From CAKZNE01 sp002695025 (GTDB lineage: Bacteria > Bacteroidota > Bacteroidia > Flavobacteriales > Schleiferiaceae): a stretch of 64,000 bases of DNA. The notes under the pieces are model-generated. The model ran no database searches and was not told the origin of the DNA. It worked only from the letters and a program-made list of their open reading frames with translations. Every line of letters begins with the position of its first letter. Within the stretch, counting starts at the first letter, position 1. The translations under genes were made by a program, and so were the position numbers. Positions 44,779 to 53,876 of this stretch are shown one piece after another. Where the stretch lies: contig CAJWML010000010.1 of the NCBI GenBank assembly GCA_913043285.1, positions 1-64,000 of the forward strand. The letters run 5' to 3'.

Positions 44779-45183
44779 ATGAGTGAAGAAGCCCAATCCG
44801 TACGTTTTCATACCCGAAAATGGGTAAAGCCAGAAGACCTGAACCCCAACGAGACATTGTTTGGAGGAAGCCTCTTAAAGTGGATTGATGAAGAGGCGGT
44901 AATCTATGCCATTATTCAGTTGGAAAACCCAAAAGTAGTGACCAAACTGATCTCGGAGATCAATTTTATTACCGCACCGGTACAAGGAGATATTATTGAG
45001 ATGGGACTAATTGCTACCCACTTCGGAAAAAGTTCTTTAACCTTACGTTGTGAAGTTCGAAACAAATTAACCCGTGAACCGATATTGAGCATTGATCGCC
45101 TGGTTTTTGTAAATCTTGGCCCGGATGGGAAGCCGGCTCCCCATGGGAAAACTGAAATAACTTATGTGAAAGACCGCCTTTGA
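44779..45183 (+). CDS. Acyl-CoA thioesterase, hotdog fold
   Basis: Cytosolic thioesterase of 134 residues (YciA/BACH type) that hydrolyses acyl-CoA to acid and CoA. The helix motif NPNETLFGGSLLKWIDEEAV carries the catalytic asparagine and acid pattern, and HFGKSSLTLRCEVRNKL gives the long beta strands. It may be co-transcribed with dps. The terminator at 45206-45237 follows. Confidence 0.92.
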   Translation: MSEEAQSVRFHTRKWVKPEDLNPNETLFGGSLLKWIDEEAVIYAIIQLENPKVVTKLISEINFITAPVQGDIIEMGLIATHFGKSSLTLRCEVRNKLTREPILSIDRLVFVNLGPDGKPAPHGKTEITYVKDRL

Positions 45184-45205
45184 AAAATAATGTGGAGGAA
45201 AACAT

Positions 45206-45237
45206 AAAGGCCGCAACCGTGGAGGTTGCGGCCTTTT
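45206..45237 (+). terminator. Strong terminator after the thioesterase gene
   Basis: Perfect 13-bp stem AAAGGCCGCAACC / GGTTGCGGCCTTT with the loop GTGGA and T residues on both sides, so it may also work on the minus strand. Confidence 0.92.
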
Positions 45238-45240
45238 CAT

Positions 45241-45566
45241 TTTAATTGGTGCCCTCATTTTAGTATCATTCAATAAGCCTTTTCTTCCAGACTATACTAT
45301 AGATACTACCCCTTACCGTTAGTTTGATTGTACAACAGTATACAATTCCACTACCTCCTTCTTCACAAATAACAGGAGTCCATAGGTAGAAGAAGATGGA
45401 GGTTGTAAAATGTGGTAATTCACTCCATTCATCCACTCACACTCAAAGCTGTTTCATGCGAAACCCTGCTTTGCTGAAAAGTTAATCTTCTGAGTACAAA
45501 TGTTAAAATTCTTGGAAGTATCAATTTTTTTCCGACCTTAGTTATGAAACTAAAATTTATTTAAAA
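45241..45566 (+). other. Non-coding interval before the T9SS gene; possible hairpin
   Basis: About 325 bases without a credible gene. Near the middle, TACCTCCTTCTTC (45352-45364) can pair with GAAGAAGATGGAGG (45389-45402) as two six-pair or five-pair blocks with a three-base bulge and a 24-base loop. A TTGTACAA palindrome lies around 45330. A TTG around 45513 and a T-rich tract before CCGACC could be a promoter. Nothing else is recognised. Confidence 0.35.
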
Positions 45567-47570
45567 ATGAAAAAACTAGCTACAGTCGTGGCCTTGGCCG
45601 TGGCGTGCTCTGCCGTGGCCCAAAATGTGCCCACTGAACAAAACAAACTCGACAGCCGGACGCGTCCGGGAACTGCAAAACCTTATTTAGATGAAGACTA
45701 TCCCGGTGCCGGACAGGCAAAGGCAGCCTCATCTATTTCCAAAGGAAAAACTTCTGCCGCAGTGGTATGGAGTGAGGATTTCGGTGCCGGCTTTACAGGC
45801 AGTCCTAATGGCGCATGGACAGTGAGTGGTGCCAATTCCAACCTGGTTATGTATGACATGGATGGACCAAACAACCTGATATCTTCAGGCTGGGGACCTC
45901 TTCCTTCGCCTACTTCATCCAATGGTTTTGCCATTTTTGACTGGTATGACAACATTCCTGATGTGGCAGGTTTTGCAACTTCCCCGGCTGAAGGTAAGCT
46001 CACGTCTCCGGTGATTAACGTTAATAAATCGGATGTATTCCTGTCCTTCTACCAGCAACTTTTCCATTGCTGCAACCTGGACCTGGAAGTTTTTGTGGAA
46101 ATCAGTACAGATGGTGGAGCCACCTGGCCTGCTGCCAATCGATTCAAAACCAACGTAACCGACCGGAATGACCGTCATTGGGACCTGGGTTACGGATACT
46201 ATTTTGAATATGATATCTCTTCCATCCTGGCAAACGGTGGATCCAATAACGTTAAGATCCGTTTTAACTGGACATCTACCAGTCCTGATGCCAACGGGCA
46301 GTATTCCAACAATTACTTCTGGATGATAGATGATATAAAGATATCAGACCTCCCCAGGCACAAAGCTAAATTTACAGATGCCGGAGGTGCTCCTGCCCAT
46401 GATATCATCTTCGATAACAACAGCTCAAAAACCAAAACCGGGATCTTTACCATGGACGAGGTTAAGCCCATCACTTTTGATTCCAACGTATACAACTTTG
46501 GAGCTGATGATCAAACCGGGGTAGACCTGAAGGTAGAAATATTTGATGCCTCCGGCACTTATATGACCTCCGTTCAATCTAATAATTCATCTACTCTTGT
46601 TAAAGGCGATACACTGGATTTTGATGACCTGACTACCAGCGCATGGACCCCTCCAGCTGTAGGTACTTATGGGTTTGTTTATACCGTTATATCAGATAGT
46701 ATATCTGTAAGTGCAAATGCTGAAGCCGTGCGGGACACTTTTGTGATCCGCGCTACTGACAGTCTCACCTCCATTGATTTCGGAACCTTTGGCAACTCCG
46801 TAGGAACGGCTGAACTGGGTGATGACGGCAGTGCTATGGCTGTACGTTACAACTTTGACAAACCTTCTCCGGGATCTTCCATGGTTGAATTCACCGACCT
46901 GATTATCGACTACTCCACCGCAACCGTAGCCGGTGGTGATATTCAAATTGAAGTGTATGATTCAACCGGTTTCAGTTATACCGGAGGTTTCGGTTCCGGG
47001 GCTCTCCTTTCAAGGGTATACACCCTGGGAACGGCTGAAGATAACGGTGCCGTAGTACGCTACGACCTTACCAACAACGGAGTTCCGTTTGCCGTACCTC
47101 CCGGTTCCTACTACTTCGTGGTATTTATGTTCTCCAATACCGGGAACAACCGCATTGCCATTGCCAATGACAAGAGCTTCCCTGCCCGCGGGACCAGTTC
47201 CATTATGTTTGATGTGGATGCAGGCCGCTGGTACAACGGTTATGTAGATTCCGAAACCTTTAATGCTCCTTTCATTAAAACCGTAAGAATTCCAGCTACT
47301 ATTGGTTTGGACGACCAGGTACGGACGGATTACCTGAGCATCTTCCCTAACCCCAGCCGTGGCATTACCAATATTGAACTGGATCGTGGTGGAGATTTCG
47401 AACTACAACTTATCAATACGATAGGTCAGGTAGTGGATTCACGTACAATTTCCACCAACGGCAATGAAAAGATCGAGCTGGATTACTCTGCTGTTACCAA
47501 GGGAGCTTACTTATTGAAAGTTTCCGGAGACAACAATTACAGCCGTACTGCTCGTATCGTTATTCAGTAA
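45567..47570 (+). CDS. Secreted protein with T9SS C-terminal sorting domain
   Basis: Secreted or cell-surface protein of 667 residues. Signal peptide residues 1-19 (ending AVAQ). The middle has beta-rich repeats, with a jelly-roll-like segment containing FLSFYQQLFHCCNLDLEVFVE and aspartate-rich loops that may bind calcium. The C-terminal 80 residues are a type A T9SS sorting domain (IFPNPSRGITNIEL, then KIELDYSAVTKGAYLLKV). It could be an adhesin or a hydrolase-associated protein; no catalytic motif was found. Confidence 0.9.
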   Translation: MKKLATVVALAVACSAVAQNVPTEQNKLDSRTRPGTAKPYLDEDYPGAGQAKAASSISKGKTSAAVVWSEDFGAGFTGSPNGAWTVSGANSNLVMYDMDGPNNLISSGWGPLPSPTSSNGFAIFDWYDNIPDVAGFATSPAEGKLTSPVINVNKSDVFLSFYQQLFHCCNLDLEVFVEISTDGGATWPAANRFKTNVTDRNDRHWDLGYGYYFEYDISSILANGGSNNVKIRFNWTSTSPDANGQYSNNYFWMIDDIKISDLPRHKAKFTDAGGAPAHDIIFDNNSSKTKTGIFTMDEVKPITFDSNVYNFGADDQTGVDLKVEIFDASGTYMTSVQSNNSSTLVKGDTLDFDDLTTSAWTPPAVGTYGFVYTVISDSISVSANAEAVRDTFVIRATDSLTSIDFGTFGNSVGTAELGDDGSAMAVRYNFDKPSPGSSMVEFTDLIIDYSTATVAGGDIQIEVYDSTGFSYTGGFGSGALLSRVYTLGTAEDNGAVVRYDLTNNGVPFAVPPGSYYFVVFMFSNTGNNRIAIANDKSFPARGTSSIMFDVDAGRWYNGYVDSETFNAPFIKTVRIPATIGLDDQVRTDYLSIFPNPSRGITNIELDRGGDFELQLINTIGQVVDSRTISTNGNEKIELDYSAVTKGAYLLKVSGDNNYSRTARIVIQ

Positions 47571-47588
47571 AGCATTGATTATTACATT

Positions 47589-47614
47589 AAAAGCCCCCAC
47601 ACTGGGGGCTTTTT
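47589..47614 (+). terminator. Bidirectional terminator between convergent genes
   Basis: Stem AAAAGCCCCC / GGGGGCTTTT around ACACT, followed by Ts on the plus strand and by TTTTAAT on the minus strand. It sits between the T9SS gene and the GNAT gene, whose stop begins at 47614. Confidence 0.9.
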
Positions 47615-48174
47615 TAGTTTTTATGAGCTGGGTTGATCCGGTAGTACTGAAGGAGATCATAATATTCTCCTTGGTAAAAATGCGCTTCATGAAAATGCGC
47701 TTCCTGTTCAAAACCCATTTTGGATACTACCCTTAGAGACGCGTAATTTGACGGTAATATCTGGGCAATAACAGTATGAAGGTTTACCTCCTTGAACACA
47801 TATTCCATCACACATTTTACTCCCTCGGAAGCCATACCCCCGCCCCAGAAAGGCTTTAATATAGAGTAGCCCAATTCTCCCCGGTGTATATTGTGATCGA
47901 TCTCCTTTACCGTAAACAAACCTGTATACACGTTCCGGTCTTTTTGAAAAGCAGCCCACTGGGCCGCCTCGCCTTTTCTATGGGCTTGCATGAAGCGGTC
48001 CCACCACTTCATTTGCCTCTCCCGTGTATCATAGGCGGGCATGAGCATACCATGTCTTACTTCCTTATCCCCCAGCCCCACCATCACTTCCGCAAAATGT
48101 TCCTCTGCGAGAGGCTTGAGGATCAAACGTTCGGTTTCCAATACCGGTATATTCAAAATCGCTTGTATATTCAT
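47614..48174 (-). CDS. GNAT-family N-acetyltransferase (RimJ/RimL-like)
   Basis: Cytosolic acetyltransferase of 186 residues. Typical of the RimJ-like family are LETERLILKPLAEEHF at the start, GELGYSILKPFWGGGMASEG (acetyl-CoA site) and NYASLRVVSKMGFEQEA. The ATG at 48174 (MNIQAIL) is preferred; a GTG six codons upstream is possible. The 3' end reaches the T9SS terminator. Confidence 0.9.
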   Translation of the reverse strand: MNIQAILNIPVLETERLILKPLAEEHFAEVMVGLGDKEVRHGMLMPAYDTRERQMKWWDRFMQAHRKGEAAQWAAFQKDRNVYTGLFTVKEIDHNIHRGELGYSILKPFWGGGMASEGVKCVMEYVFKEVNLHTVIAQILPSNYASLRVVSKMGFEQEAHFHEAHFYQGEYYDLLQYYRINPAHKN

Positions 48175-48198
48175 TGGTGCTTCTTCGGTCACAAAAAG

Positions 48199-49185
48199 TT
48201 ATCGGGGCGCTGAAACACGGTATCTATCTAACCTGTTATTCACTTTTTCCACGGAGGAAAGGTACGTATGAATTGCCTCAAGATCATTTTTACGCATTCG
48301 TGAATAATACATCCAGGGCATTATGGTATTGAACTCATAGTCCTTTACGGGGTAAGAGCTGAAAACCGTCTCGTTGAAATCATTGAAACGTTGTACAAAC
48401 TGATCAGGAGTCCATGAACCAATTCCAGTATTCCTGTCCGGAGTAATGTTTGCTGAAATGGACACCACCTTATTGGGCAGGCTGAACTCCATTCCCCCCG
48501 CCAGGTATTTTCCCGGCACAGCTTCTCCCTTTTTAACCGGGGTATGGCATTCACCACATGCCGCAGCCGTAAACATATACTTCCCGTACGCCAGCCTGTT
48601 GGCCTGATCAGGTCTTTGAGTAAACTCCGGCTTACGGGGTATAGTATGAATAATAATATTCATAGGAAAGTGGGAAACGGATTCCTGTACATCATTTTCA
48701 ACCGGTTCAAGGGTACGCAGGTACGCAATTACCGAGAATATATCTTCCTTGTCCAACTGGCCATAATTCAGATAGGGCATAATGGGAAACAAAGCCCTTC
48801 CATCCTTGCTGACGCCTGAAGTTACCGCACGGAATATCTCACCATCTGTCCAATCGCCCAGATGATACGGGGTAAGGTTGGGAGAATAATACTCCCCCGG
48901 CAATCCCATTGCACTGCCAAAAAGCTCACCTCCACCTCCTGTGGTACCAGGCTTTACCGGACCGGCAAAATGAGACCAATCTCTTTGTGCATGGCAATCC
49001 ATACATCCCATTACACTGGTGGCCAGATAACGACCCCGCTCTACCCGATCCGGTGAAATTTCCACTTTCAGGTCCGGAGCCTCTCCCACATCGGGCGTGG
49101 CAGAAAGGATATAAATAATTGCCGCCCCACCAATAACCACACTAAGGAGAACCAGGTATCCCACTACCTTCAAGAACTTTTTCAT
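48199..49185 (-). CDS. Dihaem c-type cytochrome, membrane-anchored
   Basis: Periplasmic electron carrier of 328 residues. An N-terminal hydrophobic anchor (residues 7-28) leads into two cytochrome c domains with haem motifs CMDCH (61-65) and CGECH (210-214). Methionine ligands are plausible at IMPYLNYGQL and TIMPWMYYS. Start is ATG at 49185; the GTG at 49188 is one codon upstream. The Crp-like regulator starts 622 bases away on the same strand, and the pair may be controlled together. Confidence 0.9.
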   Translation of the reverse strand: MKKFLKVVGYLVLLSVVIGGAAIIYILSATPDVGEAPDLKVEISPDRVERGRYLATSVMGCMDCHAQRDWSHFAGPVKPGTTGGGGELFGSAMGLPGEYYSPNLTPYHLGDWTDGEIFRAVTSGVSKDGRALFPIMPYLNYGQLDKEDIFSVIAYLRTLEPVENDVQESVSHFPMNIIIHTIPRKPEFTQRPDQANRLAYGKYMFTAAACGECHTPVKKGEAVPGKYLAGGMEFSLPNKVVSISANITPDRNTGIGSWTPDQFVQRFNDFNETVFSSYPVKDYEFNTIMPWMYYSRMRKNDLEAIHTYLSSVEKVNNRLDRYRVSAPR

Positions 49186-49282
49186 CACCGCAAGATTTGA
49201 GTTAATTGCAGCATAAAATTAGCACTAAATCAAAACATTACACAAGTAGTCCCTGGTAAAAATGATAACAAGAGAATATCCC

Positions 49283-49807
49283 TCACAACTTTATTCTACC
49301 TAAAAGCTTACTGAATGTTGCGGGATCCATTCCAAGATATGATGCAAGGTGCTTATGAGGCACCAGGTTCAATAGATGTGGGCTTCTTTGCAGGAAAGTT
49401 TTAAATTTTTCCTCCGCAGAAAAGGCCAGAAGTTCAAACTGCCTTTCCAGAGTACCGATAAGCACCATTTGAGTAATGTTCAGGAACGCCTTTTGCATTC
49501 CCGGATCTGCATCTGCTTTCTCTTTAATACGAGCGTAGGGCATTCGTAGCATACTACTGGGAGTAATGCATTCAAGGAAATATCTTGAGGGTTTCCCTGA
49601 AAGCATGGATTCCGGAATACCGCTTACGGAAGGCGGATAGGTAAAGGCTATAGTATACTCCTTTCCATTCCGGATATAGTAGCTCCTCTGTATACCTTCC
49701 TCTACCCAATAAAGATACTTTTCAAGCTGACCTTCGCGTGTAATTATACCTTTTCGGGGAAACTCCACCACTTCGGCATCCTCAAAAAACCCTCTAAGTT
49801 CCTCCAT
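49283..49807 (-). CDS. Crp/Fnr-family transcriptional regulator, short form
   Basis: Regulator of 174 residues. A cyclic-nucleotide-binding-like beta roll (VVEFPRKGIITREGQLEKYLYWVEEG) is followed by a dimerisation helix and a short C-terminal helix-turn-helix (HKHLASYLGMDPATFSKLLGRIKL). There are no cysteines for an iron-sulfur cluster. The N terminus is about 15 residues shorter than in most homologues. The gene lies directly downstream of the terminator at 49816-49846 and is followed on the same strand by the cytochrome, a probable target. Confidence 0.85.
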   Translation of the reverse strand: MEELRGFFEDAEVVEFPRKGIITREGQLEKYLYWVEEGIQRSYYIRNGKEYTIAFTYPPSVSGIPESMLSGKPSRYFLECITPSSMLRMPYARIKEKADADPGMQKAFLNITQMVLIGTLERQFELLAFSAEEKFKTFLQRSPHLLNLVPHKHLASYLGMDPATFSKLLGRIKL

Positions 49808-49815
49808 ACCCTAAA

Positions 49816-49846
49816 ATTAAAAAGCCCCTGGGAAATCAGGGGCTTT
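49816..49846 (-). terminator. Terminator after the acyl-CoA dehydrogenase gene
   Basis: Minus-strand stem AAAGCCCCTG / CAGGGGCTTT with a six-base loop, followed by TTAATTTTA. It lies 25 bases after the acyl-CoA dehydrogenase stop. Confidence 0.9.
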
Positions 49847-49870
49847 CATGTCAACAAATTGAGTAACCTA

Positions 49871-51685
49871 TTATATAGTAAAAGGATAGCGATTGGCTTC
49901 AACCACCCTTTTGGCTATTCTTCTGCGGGTTTCCGTTACATTGATCGGGTTTTGCAATTTTGTGAAACGTTTAAGTCCCATCAGCAGCATGCGCTGCTCA
50001 TCACCCTCCGCAAAACTGTAAATAGCCTCACGTCCTGCGCGACCAACATTCTCTACCGCCCGGTATAGGAAAAGACGGGTCATATCTATCTCCGTTTGCG
50101 TTTTTTCCTCGCCCCTTTGTTTAGAAAGCTTTTCAGCTCTGAGCAAAGCACTTTCAGCAGCGTATACCTCAATGATCATATTGGCGGCAGCCATAAGCAA
50201 CTCTTGCTCTTCTTCGATCTGCATCGCATACTTTTCCACGGCTTTTCCAGCAACCATGAGGATGGATTTTTTAAGTTTCCCGAGTATTTCCTTTTCCTCG
50301 CTGAAGAGTTCTGAGTAATCAGGGGTATCAAAGGAAGGAATCTCCATAAGCTCACCGCCAATCTTCATCGCGGGAGACATAAGGTCCAACTCGCCTTTCA
50401 AAGCCTTTTTGAGAAGCATACCCACGCTATGCATGCGGTTTATCTCATTAGTACCTTCGTAAATACGGGCTATACGCACATCCCGGTAAGCTGACTCCAT
50501 AGGTGCATCAGCACTGTAGCCCATACCACCGTAAATCTGCACCCCTTCATCAGATACATAACTCCCTACCTCGGAAGCAAAAACCTTCATAATGGCACAT
50601 TCTATGGCGTACTCCTCCACACCTTTAAGTTTGGATTCGCTGAGACTGGCACCTTCCTCCTTCAAACGGGCAATGTGATTTTCTATATCCTGTCCCGCAC
50701 GATAGGTAGCACTTTCTGCCACCCAGGTATAGGTGGCCATGTCGGCCAGTTTTTGCTGAATAGCACCGAATTCGGTAATACTTTGGCCAAACTGTTTTCT
50801 TTCGTTGCCATACTGTACAGCATGGGTAAGCACCCTACGCGCAGCATCGAGAGTAGCCACGGCTAATTTGATCCGCCCATAATTAAGGGCATTCATTGCA
50901 ATCTTGAATCCACCGTTACGCTCACCCAACAAATTTTCTACCGGTACCAGGCAGTCATTAAAAAACACCTGACGGGTAGATGAAGCACGAATCCCTAATT
51001 TATTTTCTTCTTCGCCAAAGCTTATCCCGTCAAAAGTCCGCTCGACAATAAAACCGGTCAGGTACTTATCATCCTCAATACGGGCAAACACAATAAAGAG
51101 ATTGGCAAAACCCGCGTTGGATATCCATATCTTCTGTCCGTTAATCTTGTAGTGCTTACCATCTGCCGTTAATTCAGCTTTGGATTTACCGGAATTGGCA
51201 TCTGAACCGGCACCCGGTTCAGTAAGGCAATAAGCCCCCATCCATTCACCGGTAGCCAGTTTAGGGAGGTATTTTTTCTTCTGTTCTTCAGTCCCGTAGA
51301 GAGATATCGGCAAGGTACCAATACCGGTATGTGCGCCATAGGCCGTGGATAATGAACCTGAAACCCCTGAAATACGGTCACACACCAGCATGGATGTATT
51401 GAAATCCATGCCCAGGCCTCCGTATTCTTCAGCTACGGAAATTCCCAATAAACCTAGCTCGCCTGCTTTCTTCATCAGGCTGAGAGTAAAGTCATAATCC
51501 TTTTTCTCAAAACGCTCACGTTCAGGGATTACTTCTTTTTCGATAAACTCGGTGGTGGCCTCGGCCATCATCCTTTGTTCCTCGTTAAAATCCTCCGGAA
51601 TAAAAACTTCGTCAGAGGAAACATCACGTATCAGGAATTCGCCTCCTTTGAGAAATCGGGTTGCTTGTACAGTATTGTCAGACAT
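49871..51685 (-). CDS. Acyl-CoA dehydrogenase, long form
   Basis: FAD enzyme of 604 residues that makes trans-2-enoyl-CoA in the first step of beta-oxidation. The N-terminal and middle domains include TEPGAGSDANSGKS, KIWISNAGFANLF and NNKLGIRASSTRQVFF-like segments; the catalytic-base region is ARIYEGTNEINRM. A C-terminal extension of about 180 residues resembles that of very-long-chain forms. The operator palindrome at 51757-51782 lies 72 bases upstream. No electron-transfer flavoprotein gene is near. Confidence 0.95.
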   Translation of the reverse strand: MSDNTVQATRFLKGGEFLIRDVSSDEVFIPEDFNEEQRMMAEATTEFIEKEVIPERERFEKKDYDFTLSLMKKAGELGLLGISVAEEYGGLGMDFNTSMLVCDRISGVSGSLSTAYGAHTGIGTLPISLYGTEEQKKKYLPKLATGEWMGAYCLTEPGAGSDANSGKSKAELTADGKHYKINGQKIWISNAGFANLFIVFARIEDDKYLTGFIVERTFDGISFGEEENKLGIRASSTRQVFFNDCLVPVENLLGERNGGFKIAMNALNYGRIKLAVATLDAARRVLTHAVQYGNERKQFGQSITEFGAIQQKLADMATYTWVAESATYRAGQDIENHIARLKEEGASLSESKLKGVEEYAIECAIMKVFASEVGSYVSDEGVQIYGGMGYSADAPMESAYRDVRIARIYEGTNEINRMHSVGMLLKKALKGELDLMSPAMKIGGELMEIPSFDTPDYSELFSEEKEILGKLKKSILMVAGKAVEKYAMQIEEEQELLMAAANMIIEVYAAESALLRAEKLSKQRGEEKTQTEIDMTRLFLYRAVENVGRAGREAIYSFAEGDEQRMLLMGLKRFTKLQNPINVTETRRRIAKRVVEANRYPFTI

Positions 51686-51744
51686 TGGAAACAGACAGTT
51701 TTTCAGTTCGTAATTAACCTTTCATCAGAGATTCTGATGTCCGA

Positions 51745-51752
51745 CTAAATTA
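51745..51752 (-). promoter_or_regulatory. Putative -7 element TAATTTAG for the acyl-CoA dehydrogenase gene
   Basis: TAATTTAG on the minus strand differs from TAnnTTTG in one base. Its first base (51752) is 17.5 bp from the centre of the nearby palindrome, the same offset as at the marR promoter. Confidence 0.5.
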
Positions 51753-51756
51753 CAAT

Positions 51757-51782
51757 TTTTTATTATGCGCGCATAATAAAAA
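51757..51782. promoter_or_regulatory. Operator palindrome, copy 1 (probable MarR site)
   Basis: Perfect 26-base inverted repeat, with the core ATTATGCGCGCATAAT at 51762-51777. It lies between the acyl-CoA dehydrogenase start and the end of the preceding gene. The same core recurs at 60825-60840. The neighbouring MarR gene makes that protein the likely ligand. Confidence 0.75.
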
Positions 51783-51817
51783 CCCAGGAAAATTGTCTAC
51801 CAAAGAAAAGCACCCGG

Positions 51818-53203
51818 TTACCAGCTGTATGCCACGCCCAGTTGGAGAAAAGGAAAATTAGCAGCTTTGGTGGAATTCGCCATATTGGTATGATCCAATA
51901 CATTATATCTCCAACCTACGCGCCCTACTACACTCCACCCGGAGTAGAACTGGTATGAGACAGACGGCCTTAATGCCACATCCAGTTTAAGCGCATTCAG
52001 CGTTGCCCCGGATTCACCATTGGAACCATCGTAGTTAAGCCAGCCGGCAATAATACCCCCAGTGAGGTCAAAATTCCAGTGAGCGGTGCGACTCTTCCAG
52101 CGATACCCAAACATCACCGGGACTTCAAGATACCGGTAAGCAAGGTGTGCTGCCCTGTTATTTTGCTGATAAGTTATGGTTGTATCATAAATGGTGTCAT
52201 AGACGGTGAAATATTCATAGTGCCCCTGAAAGGGTCCATCTATTTTCCAGCTCGAATCAAGGCGGCTTATTGCCTCAGAAGTAACATCTAACACAGAGGT
52301 ACTGTCGGTAATGTAATACGGATAATTATGATGGGTAAGGTATAACCCGGTTTGGGCAATAAAACCCTGACTCAGGAACTCCAGCTCCATTCCGGCACCA
52401 ATAGCATAAGCACGGTCTTTTTGAAGGTAAGGGGCATAATCAGCCATGGCATACACTCTTCCCAACCTGAAGCCGGTAGCTGGATTCAGAAAAGAGGTTA
52501 TCTCCTCATCGGGTTTTTCTTCAGCTATATCCCGCAGTTCATTTTCAGGCACTATATCTGTAAAGTGTACTGACTTGCGGAATAGATCCCAAGCCTCATC
52601 TTCCACATTCTTGGCAGGACTTATTCCTACCGCCAAGGACATATCCTGCTGAACAGATGAACCAGCAACTGAATTACCAGCCGTTGTACTCACCGATGCC
52701 ATGAATTCAGGACCATCCACAGTCTCTGAAGCCTGGTCTGCTGTGCCAGACCTAAGTACATTACTTGCTGCTATATCTTCAGAACTGCTGTTTGCTCCAG
52801 CCAATTGATCTGAACCGTTACTCATCGTTTGCTCATCATCCGCAGCGTCTTTGTTTAGCGATATATTACCGGCCTGCTCAATCTTGGAACCGGGGTTTTG
52901 GGCACCACTCAACTGAGGCTCCAATGAAGGCTTCTCGGCTTCCTGCACCACCTCGTTACTGCCAGCCACATTATTTTCATCACCGGACGCACTTTCATTG
53001 CCGGAGAACCACCATAAACCGCCACCTATCAACAGGGCCATACCTGCCATAAAACCTTTGAAAGCGGGGCGCTTATACATGGGGATTACCATAAGATCAG
53101 GGTGCCGGGAGATGACCGTTTTCATCTTATCCCAGTCAGATGCCCTGGGTTGCAAATCCCTGGCCTCAAGCTTTTCCTTCAGTTTATTCCACTCTCCTGA
53201 CAT
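51818..53203 (-). CDS. Membrane-anchored putative anti-sigma factor with C-terminal barrel-like domain
   Basis: Protein of 461 residues. The N-terminal 45 residues are cytoplasmic and charged (WNKLKEKLEARDLQPRASDW), followed by a single hydrophobic helix (FMAGMALLIGGGLWWF, near residue 50). A long low-complexity Ser/Gly/Glu/Asp-rich linker extends to about residue 200. The last 230 residues have strand patterns of an outer-membrane barrel (GYRWKSRTAHWNFDLTGGII, FLQLGVAYSW at the end). It shares one base with the stop of the sigma-factor gene (TGATG), so it is a probable regulator of that sigma factor. ATG at 53203 is chosen over TTG. Confidence 0.75.
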   Translation of the reverse strand: MSGEWNKLKEKLEARDLQPRASDWDKMKTVISRHPDLMVIPMYKRPAFKGFMAGMALLIGGGLWWFSGNESASGDENNVAGSNEVVQEAEKPSLEPQLSGAQNPGSKIEQAGNISLNKDAADDEQTMSNGSDQLAGANSSSEDIAASNVLRSGTADQASETVDGPEFMASVSTTAGNSVAGSSVQQDMSLAVGISPAKNVEDEAWDLFRKSVHFTDIVPENELRDIAEEKPDEEITSFLNPATGFRLGRVYAMADYAPYLQKDRAYAIGAGMELEFLSQGFIAQTGLYLTHHNYPYYITDSTSVLDVTSEAISRLDSSWKIDGPFQGHYEYFTVYDTIYDTTITYQQNNRAAHLAYRYLEVPVMFGYRWKSRTAHWNFDLTGGIIAGWLNYDGSNGESGATLNALKLDVALRPSVSYQFYSGWSVVGRVGWRYNVLDHTNMANSTKAANFPFLQLGVAYSW

Positions 53204-53772
53204 CAAACTACCTTTTTAATTTCCGTTTTTTTTTCGAGCATTTCTTTTAACCTTGCCTTGGCAGACTGGAGATATCGTTTAGAGCTGCGCTCCGAAATAT
53301 TCAGCATTTCTGCAATTTCCTTGTGAGCGTAACCCTCCATTTCAAACATGTTGAATACCACCTTTTCGTTTTCCGGTAAACTGTGAAGCATTTTATCCAC
53401 TTCAACCTGTTCCATTCTATCTATCACATCGTTGTACACCACTGCATCATCATGACCGGAATAGGTATACACATCCACGTGTAAGTCTATTGTTTCCTTA
53501 TAGTCCTTTGACTTTCTATATTGATCTATTGCCGTACGCACCATAATAGTTGATATCCACGGGAAAAAATCTTTTTCAAAATCATACTTCTTGAGATTCA
53601 GTAAAATCTTTAAAAAACCATCGTTCAGAAGAGCTGCTGCATCTTCCCGGTTCCGCTGAAATTTGACGCAGATACGCATAAGGCGTTCGAAGCACAGATG
53701 ATAGAGTTCATGCTGCGCCCGCTGATCATTTTTCAGGCATCTTTTTAAAATTTTGTCTAAATCCTTCTGCAT
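53203..53772 (-). CDS. ECF-type RNA polymerase sigma factor
   Basis: Sigma-70 family ECF factor of 189 residues. Region 2 is recognisable from DQRAQHELYHLCFERLMRIC and YDFEKDFFPWISTIMVRTAID; region 4 from LHSLPENEKVVFNMFEMEGY, with the helix-turn-helix HKEIAEMLNISERSSKRYLQSAKARLKEML. Start at 53772 (MQKDLDKI) is preferred over an ATG at 53793 because the family usually starts just before the region 2 helix. The next gene is a likely anti-sigma partner. Confidence 0.9.
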   Translation of the reverse strand: MQKDLDKILKRCLKNDQRAQHELYHLCFERLMRICVKFQRNREDAAALLNDGFLKILLNLKKYDFEKDFFPWISTIMVRTAIDQYRKSKDYKETIDLHVDVYTYSGHDDAVVYNDVIDRMEQVEVDKMLHSLPENEKVVFNMFEMEGYAHKEIAEMLNISERSSKRYLQSAKARLKEMLEKKTEIKKVV

Positions 53773-53876
53773 ACAAATATGTATGACGATCATTCACCCT
53801 TAGTGGGTGCGACCTTCACACACCATTAAAAAAAAACAGATTCTGGTCCTTCATTTTATATTGGTTTGTTTTCGTT

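Noticed and set aside
51757..51782. Palindrome as a transcription terminator of the barrel-like gene
   Set aside because: The arms are A/T-rich with no GC-rich stem of the type used by other terminators here, and the same core recurs before marR.
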